From Nitrospira sp. (GTDB taxonomy: Bacteria; Nitrospirota; Nitrospiria; Nitrospirales; Nitrospiraceae), in the NCBI GenBank assembly GCA_015904055.1, contig JABMDE010000010.1:9376-30808 (forward strand): DNA of 21,433 bases. The letters run 5' to 3'. A program made the translations under genes and the position numbers. Positions 1 to 7,471 of this stretch are shown here, in pieces; the first letter of the stretch is position 1; the number at the start of each line of letters is the position of its first letter. The notes under the pieces were generated by a model that was not told the origin of the DNA, searched no databases, and was given only the letters and a program-made list of their open reading frames with translations.

Positions 1-3000
1 ATGGAGCTGCCGCCATGGGTCCCACCTCCAGAGTCGTCCCGGATGGAGCGTCAAAGAAGGTATCGATGACTTCGGTCGGAGTCCGGTCTGCTCCATTTGG
101 AATTCCCCATGTGGACGGACTACAGGGATTGACCGGACAACTCATTTTCAGGCGATACATTTTCCCGCGCCACGGCAACGCTCCGTCATGGATCGTCCGA
201 CCGGCATAAGCCACATCCGTTCGCCAATCCAGATCTTTATCGACAGCGACAACATGGCCCATGAATGAACTCCAGCTTCCTATCGGCATTCTCGTCACAT
301 TGGCAAATCCCACACCCGGACCCGCCTTCAAGTCCACGACGTACAACTTGGCTGTTTGGGGCGAAGCAGGAAGTGGAGGTGTCGGCAGATCCGCGTTATA
401 GCCGTTCGGGCCGGACCCAAAGATTACGTACCACTTCTCGTTTGTCGGATCGATAGAGGAATCTGTCTCCGGGTTTATACGAGCGACGGTCGGATAGGAC
501 GTCGTCAATCCCAACCCGGCAGATCCAAAACTCCACAAGAGTTTCGGCGCGACTTCCGGATTGGTGATATCGAGCACAAAGTAGGCGCTATAGAATGTCC
601 TTGGAACTCCCCCGATCGTCACAGTCATTGGCGGAGCTCCGCCACCGGCGATACAGCTGCCGCAACTGCCACCCAGGCGGAATCCTCCGATTAAAATTGT
701 TCCCCATCCGCCCGGATGATCGGCATCGGGCGTAAAGATTCTCGCCTCTGCGATCGTCGGTTTGAGATCGACATAATACACATGCGAATAATCGGTCCTG
801 GCCAGCCATTGCAATTGCGGCAAGAGTTGATAGGGGACGAACGACCACTTTTCCGCTCCCAGGTTCTCACCGCTCGAATTATCGGTGGGGTTTTTCGTGA
901 ACCAGCCATGCTCAACCGTGGCAGGCGTCGCCGGATTATCCCCTTTGTGATAATACCCGCCGTTGAATGCGTGGAGCATGCCGTCATTGGCGCCGACATA
1001 CACCATCTGGCGCCTCGTCCGGTACTTCTTATAAAAATCTGTGTAGGACGCATCTCCATACTGAAGGTCGTATCGTGCCTTGGGAGCCGCCACAACAGCA
1101 GGTGTCGAGTGGATCGGATCCCCTAACTTCCAAACCTGGTACGACCCGCTGCCGACTGGAACCTCGAGCATCCTCGTCCGCAATCCGGGAACTTCTCTAC
1201 CCAGGATAAACTCGATCAGGTTCGTGGCATTAGACCCCCCGGCGCAGGTGTCACCCGCATAGCGAAGGTACTCGCGTAGCGCCGTGCAATTGGCCGTACT
1301 GAAGTCCATCTCCTCACCGATATCGACCAAGCCGTCGTTGTCCTGATCCACCCAGGTACGCACCTGGCGGGAACTCCAGTTCGTCAGCGCCAGCTCCTTT
1401 CCCGCTTCCCATATCGGCACAACCGATTTGAGATCGGCGGTAATGACCGGAGTGGTACTGTCAGCAACTCCATCCCCGTTGGCATCATTGAACTTATCAA
1501 CCAATACCTTCTTATATGTTGGACTCAATGGGTTGTTGTCATAGCGGGTCGTGATGATCAGATCTTGTGTGTAATCCAGAACCGCATCCTGGACCGTGTC
1601 TTCACGGAAGTTTCCGAAGGTATCGATAAAGAGTCCTTGGGTATAGCCGATCCATTTCACATTCGCTCCACCTTGCCCCACATCGTTTGTGAAGAAGTAG
1701 GCTTGGTAGACACTGCCTTCTCCCGTAGCCGATGTGGCCAACACGGAAATGGATGTACCTGATGCGCTTTTCCTGAGAATCGAGGTGATGGCGGCCATCA
1801 ACCGCTCTTGGAGATCATCAACATTCGACGACTCAAAATAGTTGTCCGGAATGCCGTCCGTCCCAGGCGCCCCGGTCGCATTAATGACCCTATCCCATTC
1901 CGTAACTAGATCCGGTATCCCATTGTTATTCGTATCCTCAAACCCTCCCAGCTGCGCTGTATGCATCAAAATTTCACGCCCGGAGATGTTCCCGAAGGCA
2001 AAGAATGTGTACACGGTCACATTTTGCAAACCGGGCAAACAATGGCCGGTGACGTTCAATACGGCAATGATTCCATCCGCTGTTCCGTTACAAGGCCGCA
2101 GATCATTCGTATGGGCCCAATAGGCCACATCGTCCAGATAATGGGCTCCATTACCCCCATAGAGTGCCCTGTGCTCACCGAGAAGAAAGGGAGCCGTGGT
2201 ATCCGGATGCGAATTACAGACCGCATCAGTAGGCGGGGTAGGGCTGCTGATGTCCGCACCAGCACAATGGGTTCCGTGCTGACCATGCCCGTAATCCCGC
2301 AACCCCACAGGAATATTCAGGTCCTGCGTCGGAGCTCCATCCGTCACAAGAATAACGAAGGTCTTGCAACAGGCCACCTGGACTGAGGTGGACGCCCATG
2401 CGGGGGTATGGTTGCTGCCGAAGAAAAATGGATCGCGTCCACAAGCATTTGCGATATACCCTGCCGGGCAGACTTCTGGGGGTGTGAGAACAGAGATTTC
2501 TGACGCGCCGATTGAACCGACTCCGGCCCCTTGAAAACCCACGCCATTGGAAATGCCCCCCGCATACGCGATTGGATAGACATATGCGCCAGCCAGATAG
2601 GTAGAATTGATCTGGGCCACGTATCGCATGGTTTCATATATTGACTCTGCCAATGGCGTCCAGGTCGAAGGGAACGACTCCTGGACCGCATCCACCATCG
2701 CAGCCGTGTTGGTATCGAAGGTCTCTACACTTGTGCCGGAAAAATCGATGGATTGCCGAGACCCTACCCCTACCAACATACGAGCCCCGTCACCCGCCGG
2801 TTTGAATTCAAAGAGTCCGAACCGTGCCTGGGGTCCGATCTGTTGGATGACCCCGGTCGGCTCGGTGCTATATCCGATCTTGAGCTCATATTTTCTGAGA
2901 CTATATGAATCCGTACAGTTGGCATCGAACGAATTACCGTCATCGACACAGAAATATGCGGCATCAGTCCCGATATAAATCGGATCGGGATTGCCCGTTC

Positions 3001-3610
3001 TATCGGCCAAGGGAATGCGTCCGACATACGTGTTCGCACCGACACCACCGTTGTATCCGACCAACACTTGTTCCGTATTGATTCCAGCTGCCTGAGCCCG
3101 AATTGTTTTTAATGCAGGCGTGCCATTCGTCGGGCAGGTCCCGTCCGCCGCGCGCGCGACGAAACAGTCGCCGCCGATCATCGATTTCTTCAGTGCATCA
3201 AATCGTCTAAAGGTCGCCCAATTCAAGAAATTGCCGTCCCACTCCGTATTCGAACAGGCCGTATTCAACGACGCCTTGGCCGTCGCCGGTTCAAAGCGCT
3301 TATCGGCACCGTTGTCGTAGGTATAACAGCGAAGCGGTTCAAAGTACCCTGAGTAATTCGTAGTATTCGTGAATGTGACGTCGCCCGGATCAGTGCAATC
3401 CCCATCATCATTGCGATCACACGCCATCCCACTCATGCTGCCTGAGTTATCGAGGACCAAGATAATGTTCGGGGCCACTTGATCGGCCACGAAAGGCGGC
3501 ACGGCATAGTATTGGTCCATCGTCTGGGCATGTACCGCAAGAGGCGCTGTCACACAACTCACGAGCGCCAGCATGATGGTTCCACGAAGTGCAGTGATAC
3601 GGCTACTCAT
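1..3610 (-). CDS. pilY1: PilY1-like type IV pilus tip adhesin, 3' end outside window
   Basis: The frame is open from the ATG at 3610 to the left edge, giving 1203 visible residues without a stop; the C-terminus is missing. An AGGAGG box lies 5 nt before the ATG. The protein starts with a signal peptide (about residues 1-28, cleavage after AVHA). A von Willebrand A-like domain follows, with a DNSGS metal site at residues 54-58 and a TDGAPTQD motif near 423-430. Asp/Asn-rich loops that look calcium-binding are at about 65-74, 559-567, 709-717 and 755-763. The C-terminal half carries PilY1 beta-propeller signatures: WKLGDPIHSTP near 827, RRQMVYVGANDG near 866, PGGWGTILIGGFRLGG near 966, and GSGP near 1065. 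In known systems PilY1 sits at the pilus tip with the minor pilins, promotes extension, and mediates adhesion or surface sensing in a calcium-dependent way. It is the last visible gene of minor-pilin cassette B. The family assignment is very secure; the ligand is unknown. Confidence 0.95.
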   Translation of the reverse strand, partial: MSSRITALRGTIMLALVSCVTAPLAVHAQTMDQYYAVPPFVADQVAPNIILVLDNSGSMSGMACDRNDDGDCTDPGDVTFTNTTNYSGYFEPLRCYTYDNGADKRFEPATAKASLNTACSNTEWDGNFLNWATFRRFDALKKSMIGGDCFVARAADGTCPTNGTPALKTIRAQAAGINTEQVLVGYNGGVGANTYVGRIPLADRTGNPDPIYIGTDAAYFCVDDGNSFDANCTDSYSLRKYELKIGYSTEPTGVIQQIGPQARFGLFEFKPAGDGARMLVGVGSRQSIDFSGTSVETFDTNTAAMVDAVQESFPSTWTPLAESIYETMRYVAQINSTYLAGAYVYPIAYAGGISNGVGFQGAGVGSIGASEISVLTPPEVCPAGYIANACGRDPFFFGSNHTPAWASTSVQVACCKTFVILVTDGAPTQDLNIPVGLRDYGHGQHGTHCAGADISSPTPPTDAVCNSHPDTTAPFLLGEHRALYGGNGAHYLDDVAYWAHTNDLRPCNGTADGIIAVLNVTGHCLPGLQNVTVYTFFAFGNISGREILMHTAQLGGFEDTNNNGIPDLVTEWDRVINATGAPGTDGIPDNYFESSNVDDLQERLMAAITSILRKSASGTSISVLATSATGEGSVYQAYFFTNDVGQGGANVKWIGYTQGLFIDTFGNFREDTVQDAVLDYTQDLIITTRYDNNPLSPTYKKVLVDKFNDANGDGVADSTTPVITADLKSVVPIWEAGKELALTNWSSRQVRTWVDQDNDGLVDIGEEMDFSTANCTALREYLRYAGDTCAGGSNATNLIEFILGREVPGLRTRMLEVPVGSGSYQVWKLGDPIHSTPAVVAAPKARYDLQYGDASYTDFYKKYRTRRQMVYVGANDGMLHAFNGGYYHKGDNPATPATVEHGWFTKNPTDNSSGENLGAEKWSFVPYQLLPQLQWLARTDYSHVYYVDLKPTIAEARIFTPDADHPGGWGTILIGGFRLGGSCGSCIAGGGAPPMTVTIGGVPRTFYSAYFVLDITNPEVAPKLLWSFGSAGLGLTTSYPTVARINPETDSSIDPTNEKWYVIFGSGPNGYNADLPTPPLPASPQTAKLYVVDLKAGPGVGFANVTRMPIGSWSSFMGHVVAVDKDLDWRTDVAYAGRTIHDGALPWRGKMYRLKMSCPVNPCSPSTWGIPNGADRTPTEVIDTFFDAPSGTTLEVGPMAAAP

Positions 3611-3662
3611 GGCACCCTCCTCTTTCATCGCTCTCATTGCCTCATATCCTTTATGCCGTCTA

Positions 3663-4052
3663 CTATTCAGGCAAGAACACAATCATCTGGTCGATTTTAT
3701 CCGTCGTCCCTTTGAGGAGATGGTACTTCACCTCGAGATCCACCCGAATATCACGCTCAGACAACGGATCGTTATGGCGATCCAATATCACGACCTTAGG
3801 CACAAGGCTGAAGGTCTTCTGGTTGATCTGAATGGTCGTTTCATAGACACCGGTTATATTCCCCTCGTGATACGGAACGGCTCCCACAGGGGCGTTCTGT
3901 TCAGCGAATGCCGGGCTTATGCTGGAAACACTTGGCGTCAACAATACCAGCACAATGGCTGTGAGCACGGTGTGTTTCTGCCACTCCGAGAGCCATCTGT
4001 GCGCACGCAGACATGGCCTTCGACTTTCGCTATTGCTGTTCATGCTATTCAT
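3663..4052 (-). CDS. Small secreted PilY2-like protein between pilX and pilY1
   Basis: This 129-residue protein has an N-terminal hydrophobic stretch (about residues 25-46) ending in SPAFA/EQ, which looks like a cleavable signal peptide and would leave a mature domain of roughly 80 residues. The mature part ends in a pattern of a Tyr-Glu-rich strand, a segment reading FSLVPKVVILD, the sequence VDLEVKY, and a C-terminal MIVFLPE. That layout resembles the small PilY2-type proteins encoded beside pilY1. The resemblance was judged by eye and is only moderate. I chose the ATG at 4052 because GGAG lies 8 nt upstream; ATGs at 4064 and 4043 are alternatives. It sits 34 nt after the pilX stop and 52 nt before pilY1, so it is very likely cotranscribed and acts in the periplasm on pilus assembly. 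Its biochemical function is unknown. Confidence 0.75.
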   Translation of the reverse strand: MNSMNSNSESRRPCLRAHRWLSEWQKHTVLTAIVLVLLTPSVSSISPAFAEQNAPVGAVPYHEGNITGVYETTIQINQKTFSLVPKVVILDRHNDPLSERDIRVDLEVKYHLLKGTTDKIDQMIVFLPE

Positions 4053-4086
4053 GTCACGCTCCATTGGGCGAGTCCCACACAATCGA

Positions 4087-4692
4087 CTAGGCGTCAGTCC
4101 GTTTCTCACAACTTTCTTTTCCCTTCCAGTAACATTCGAACACGGCGATGACACGACTTGTCGCCCCCGTTGCCGCATTGGCCGCTGTACAGTCCACTCG
4201 ATAGAAGAAACGTCTATCCTCTGCGGCGTCACCGCCTGCTTTCATTTTCATATAGAGATAGTCGATATCGCCGTTGATCAGATAATTGTTGACGGTAAAG
4301 GTGAGATTCGGAGAGCTACCCGCGCCCACTGCCACATCGGGGTTGTTCCTCAACGTACCGCTGATTTCCTGGCCAAGAAAGGTCTTGTTCAGTGCCGGGA
4401 CCGGCCCCAATGGAGCGACAACCACGAGCGCATCTGCAGAAGCGAAATCGGAATCCTCCATCCCAAGATTGATGACGCGCACTGCGGTGCCCACGCAGGA
4501 CTCCGCCGCGTGAGTCCCCTCTTCAACCAACCGCATCGCACCGGCCATCGAATTTTCCAATCCCGTCATGGTGAGGGCGGCGACCCCGAGCACTCCGGTC
4601 ATCAGCGTGATCATCATGACCGTCAAGAGTGCAACTCCCCGTTCATCTGAGCCGACCTTGGGAAGGAGTGAATCTGTACGCTGATCGATCAT
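4087..4692 (-). CDS. pilX: PilX-type minor pilin (cassette B)
   Basis: This 201-residue protein has a short basic and polar leader, then DERG/VALLTVMMITLMTGVLG, which is the PilX N-terminal pattern. Cleavage would fall after Gly19, with a hydrophobic helix of about 20 residues running into a stretch ending HAAESCVG, typical of the PilX family. Position +5 is Thr instead of the usual pilin Glu. The C-terminal globular part contains a Cys pair around FYRVDC and FECYWKGKESC, perhaps a disulfide. An AAAGG box lies inside the end of pilW, 5 nt upstream across a very short gap, which suggests translational coupling. In known systems PilX-class minor pilins cap the priming complex and bind PilY1, and pilY1 is encoded two genes downstream. 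Family assignment is secure. Confidence 0.88.
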   Translation of the reverse strand: MIDQRTDSLLPKVGSDERGVALLTVMMITLMTGVLGVAALTMTGLENSMAGAMRLVEEGTHAAESCVGTAVRVINLGMEDSDFASADALVVVAPLGPVPALNKTFLGQEISGTLRNNPDVAVGAGSSPNLTFTVNNYLINGDIDYLYMKMKAGGDAAEDRRFFYRVDCTAANAATGATSRVIAVFECYWKGKESCEKRTDA

Positions 4693-4697
4693 GATGT

Positions 4698-5987
4698 TTA
4701 CCTTTGGTTACGGAGTTCAACGGTCCTGGTGAGGATGCGCCGCCGGAATTGCGAATAGGCCAGCTGCTGTGCCGGCGTTGCATTGTCGCCAAGCGTAAAC
4801 ACCCCATTCGCATGGTTGTGGTCGCTGACGATGGGAATGGCGCTGTTATTAGCCATAACTTGATTACCTTCGCCCATACCCTGCTCCGTCCTCGTTTCTC
4901 GCGCCACGATGCTGATCTGGACCATTCGAATCGTAGCAGGGGTCATGAAAGTCCCGTATGGAGCTGGCGGAGGAGCTTGAAACCAATTCCTCTGTGTAAT
5001 GAAATCCGCCTGGTTGAAGCCGTTCGAAAGATCGAGGTCGTCCAGTTGTCCATCCGACATCCCTGAATTGACCCTTGGATCACATCCGTCGCAGGCATAG
5101 GCCAATTGAAGATCTTCTACTCCATCCAGAATTGGCACGCAGGGATGCGGGAGTAATGGGTTGGGATTCGGGTTATTGCAGTTCGGTGGCTGACCCGGGA
5201 GTGGAATTCCAGGCGCTACACCACGCACCAGACAAGGCGCATTCCCCTGGCAGAGGTTGAGTCCGTCCGGAGGCGGTATGATCTGATAGGTGATGCACTG
5301 CAGCAGATACACTTGCGCACCGTTGCCGAACTGAGCCCCTGATATGGCAGGATTCACGTTAATCTGAGTAGGAGTCGTGCCCACTATCCTCGACCCAGCG
5401 ACACCGTTAATAGACACCGACATATTTAGGAGGGTCGGAAGGCCACCAGGAATGGCATTTCCCATCGCCGCCGTCGCACCGGCAGGCAGTGGAATACTGG
5501 CAATAGACACACCTGGACCAGCTCCGCCGATTAGACCGGGCCCTCCTGCAGCCACCTGCCAGAGCGGACCGACTGCCGCAATCGAATTGGTCATGGGCAC
5601 AACCAGGGAAACACTATCCGGCCCGACATTGGGCAAAATTGAGTTGGTCGGGACAATTGCGGCTGGGGTTTGGTTGACATGACAGTTCCCCACCGGTCCA
5701 CCTTGTATCTCCCTCATACCGAATCCGGCGAGCTTGATATCAGCAGCGAGCATATCCAATGCGGTTCTCGCCGTAGACTGCGTACTACCCACCTGACTGC
5801 TTGCCTGTGTCGTCTTTTGACTGATGGTCAATGCACCAAATCCTGCAGCGATAATTGCCGTCGACATGGCTGCCGCCACCATCATTTCCGTGAGAGTAAA
5901 TCCCATCTCATCATCACGCCAAACACCCTGTGACTTGCTCATGGGCTCCACTCGCGATACAGGCTTTCTTGTCTGTTTCATCATCAT
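4698..5987 (-). CDS. pilW: PilW-type minor pilin (cassette B)
   Basis: This 429-residue prepilin has the processing site DDEMG/FTLTEMM, with cleavage after Gly29 and Glu at +5, followed by a long hydrophobic helix reading AAAMSTAIIAAGFGALTIS. The amphipathic continuation (STARTALDMLAADIKLAGFGM) is characteristic of PilW. Further along, VEDLQLAYACDG and MVQISIVARET match the usual PilW C-terminal strands. The middle is unusually rich in Gly, Pro and Asn, with several cysteines in the region around residues 230-310. Three consecutive ATG codons open the gene; I kept the first because AAGGGG lies just upstream, at the end of pilV. The stop lies 5 nt before pilX. In the minor-pilin complex PilW is thought to connect the PilX/PilY1 tip with the PilV/FimT subunits in the inner membrane and periplasm. 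Confidence 0.9.
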   Translation of the reverse strand: MMMKQTRKPVSRVEPMSKSQGVWRDDEMGFTLTEMMVAAAMSTAIIAAGFGALTISQKTTQASSQVGSTQSTARTALDMLAADIKLAGFGMREIQGGPVGNCHVNQTPAAIVPTNSILPNVGPDSVSLVVPMTNSIAAVGPLWQVAAGGPGLIGGAGPGVSIASIPLPAGATAAMGNAIPGGLPTLLNMSVSINGVAGSRIVGTTPTQINVNPAISGAQFGNGAQVYLLQCITYQIIPPPDGLNLCQGNAPCLVRGVAPGIPLPGQPPNCNNPNPNPLLPHPCVPILDGVEDLQLAYACDGCDPRVNSGMSDGQLDDLDLSNGFNQADFITQRNWFQAPPPAPYGTFMTPATIRMVQISIVARETRTEQGMGEGNQVMANNSAIPIVSDHNHANGVFTLGDNATPAQQLAYSQFRRRILTRTVELRNQR

Positions 5988-6000
5988 CGCCCCTTAGTTG

Positions 6001-6555
6001 TTACTCGGGCTCGATCTGTGTTCGAAATGTGATCGTTCTAGGTCGTTGACTGGCCCCACGCTCGTTCCATGTCAATTGTACCGCCACGTTCATTGCGCTG
6101 GACTTATCGGATGTTGGAAGGACCGGAGTCACTTGGACGGTCCCTTGCACATTGACCATATTCGTCGCATTCACCAAAGTCCCCCACTGCACACAATCAC
6201 CCTGAATAGCCCTTATGATCGCCTGCCTAATTGCGAGCTTGGGATTATCATTGAAATTTGTCCCACCGAAACGAGGAATTGTGACGGGAAACGGGGCAGG
6301 TATCCCTCCTGCCCCGCAATTCCCGGCGCCAACGGTTTGAAGATTATTGTAGGCCCACGCGTATTTGCGGTTGTTCTGGATTCGTTCCATCATATCCGAT
6401 GCGACATTCGTCATAATGGATAAGTCATTGGCGTCCACATTTTTAGTAAATGATATGCCCTGCATCGCCGCCATCCCTATCACCCCCACACCCAGGATCG
6501 CAGCTGAAACCATCATTTCAATGAGGGTGAAACCCTTGTCATTTTGTTTCTTCAT
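6001..6555 (-). CDS. pilV: PilV-type minor pilin (cassette B)
   Basis: This 184-residue prepilin begins MKKQNDKG/FTLIEMMVSAAILGVGVIGMAAMQ, with cleavage after Gly8, Phe at +1 and Glu at +5. The pattern GVGVIGMAAMQ followed by ASDMMERIQNNR is the PilV signature. I chose the ATG at 6555 because GGAG lies 7 nt upstream and the leader is then a normal short basic peptide; an upstream ATG at 6582 has no clear ribosome site. The C-terminal part includes a predicted strand VAVQLTWNERG followed by ITFRTQIEPE, which matches how PilV proteins usually end. It lies 46 nt after fimT and 13 nt before pilW, consistent with one transcript. Its role is as a subunit of the priming complex at the base and tip of the pilus. 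Confidence 0.9.
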   Translation of the reverse strand: MKKQNDKGFTLIEMMVSAAILGVGVIGMAAMQGISFTKNVDANDLSIMTNVASDMMERIQNNRKYAWAYNNLQTVGAGNCGAGGIPAPFPVTIPRFGGTNFNDNPKLAIRQAIIRAIQGDCVQWGTLVNATNMVNVQGTVQVTPVLPTSDKSSAMNVAVQLTWNERGASQRPRTITFRTQIEPE

Positions 6556-6601
6556 GGTGCTGCTCCGTTCCAAACTCCGCATGATCGATCAGGCCATCCA
6601 G

Positions 6602-7111
6602 TTACGTGGCATTGCGTACGCAGGGAGTAATCTGCTCCTTGCACCATGTCACCTTTCCCGAAGGGGCGAGCGAAATCGTATAAATCAGGCTTGGGACACG
6701 GACGCTCTGCAGCTGAATCGTCTGGGTTGCCAGAGGCAGCGTGCTCAGACCTCGCGGAGTAAAACCGATTGGAGTGGCCGGCAATGGAAGAACAAAATTG
6801 ACATTCAGTGGCAATCTTTCCATGCCGAAGGGAGGAGTGAATGTCACCTGACTTTCAGATCCCAGAACATTCGCCGGCGCTGCCACAATCATGGCATTGC
6901 GACTAATGGCTGCCGAGCGCGCAAAGAGTAGCCGGTTATAGAGACTGCTTGTCGCTTGATTGAGTTCATGCCGGGCATACATTGCGGTGAAACTTGGGGC
7001 GGCAAGTCCTGCTGCAATTCCTATAATGGCAGTAACAATCATGATCTCAACCAACGTAAATCCACGCTGATTGGTATGAGATCGACTGCCTGTCCGTCGT
7101 TGATACAACAT
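6602..7111 (-). CDS. fimT: FimT/GspH-type pseudopilin, first gene of cassette B
   Basis: This 169-residue prepilin has the processing site QRG/FTLVEIMIVTAIIGIAAGLA (cleavage after Gly17, Glu at +5) and the family pattern LNQATSSLYNRLLFARSAAISRN, typical of GspH/FimT proteins. The C-terminus reads SGKVTWCKEQ, with two cysteines probably forming the usual C-terminal disulfide. The ATG at 7111 is preceded by AAGGGG with 5 nt spacing, but that box lies in a perfect hairpin (see the separate entry). It opens cassette B; the next gene upstream on the same strand is the PilB-like ATPase, 360 bp away, so cassette B probably has its own promoter. FimT-class pilins are low-abundance subunits, some of which bind DNA during uptake; nothing here proves that role. 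Confidence 0.88.
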   Translation of the reverse strand: MLYQRRTGSRSHTNQRGFTLVEIMIVTAIIGIAAGLAAPSFTAMYARHELNQATSSLYNRLLFARSAAISRNAMIVAAPANVLGSESQVTFTPPFGMERLPLNVNFVLPLPATPIGFTPRGLSTLPLATQTIQLQSVRVPSLIYTISLAPSGKVTWCKEQITPCVRNAT

Positions 7112-7116
7112 GGCGA

Positions 7117-7135
7117 CCCCTTATCGAGCAAGGGG
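7117..7135 (-). promoter_or_regulatory. Hairpin covering the fimT Shine-Dalgarno sequence
   Basis: Read on the minus strand, CCCCTT, a 7-nt loop, then AAGGGG form a perfect 6-bp stem. The 3' arm is the only good Shine-Dalgarno sequence for the ATG at 7111. A folded leader would therefore hide the ribosome site of the first cassette B gene. The pairing is plain in the sequence; a regulatory role is inference. Confidence 0.6.
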
Positions 7136-7471
7136 CATGCCGCTAGACATAGAGCAACGACATAACACAACCCGTTGAAAATACTTTGATACTTAATTGT
7201 GAAGGCAGAGGGATGCGCCTCTTTTCGTGCGACCCGACGACAATTTTCGGCGCAAGGATAAGAGGACGATTTTTGCTCCAAGCTCTAAGAGCAGGGAAAG
7301 CACAAGCCGATTTAGCCTACTTTTCTCCTACTGATCGAGGGCCTATTGTGGCATTCCCGGATGACAAGATGCCGTGGCAGGTCGTGATTTATCAGGCTCT
7401 CGTGAAGACTATCGGCTAACTGCAATTATTACTGGAGGGGTTCTGAAGAGTCTTTGAGCAGATGTTCACCT
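7136..7471. other. Intergenic region between the PilB-like ATPase and cassette B
   Basis: This stretch of about 336 bp holds no convincing gene on either strand: the short frames start at TTG codons or lack ribosome sites, and none shows a recognisable domain. It is locally A/T-richer toward 7170-7200, where a minus-strand promoter for cassette B would be expected, but I could not find a convincing -35/-10 pair or a sigma-54 element. There is no clear rho-independent terminator behind the ATPase gene, so read-through into cassette B is possible. Confidence 0.6.

Noticed and set aside
3573..4650. Long plus-strand frames opposite pilY2-like and pilX
   Set aside because: They are antisense to well-supported genes, and their translations show no domain.
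7136..7200. Sigma-54 promoter before cassette B
   Set aside because: Near matches to GG/GC were seen, but none with the required 10-bp spacing between the doublets.
7186..7419. Open frame of 77 codons on the plus strand in the ATPase-fimT gap
   Set aside because: It begins at a TTG without a ribosome site and shows no recognisable domain; chance in a 336-bp gap.
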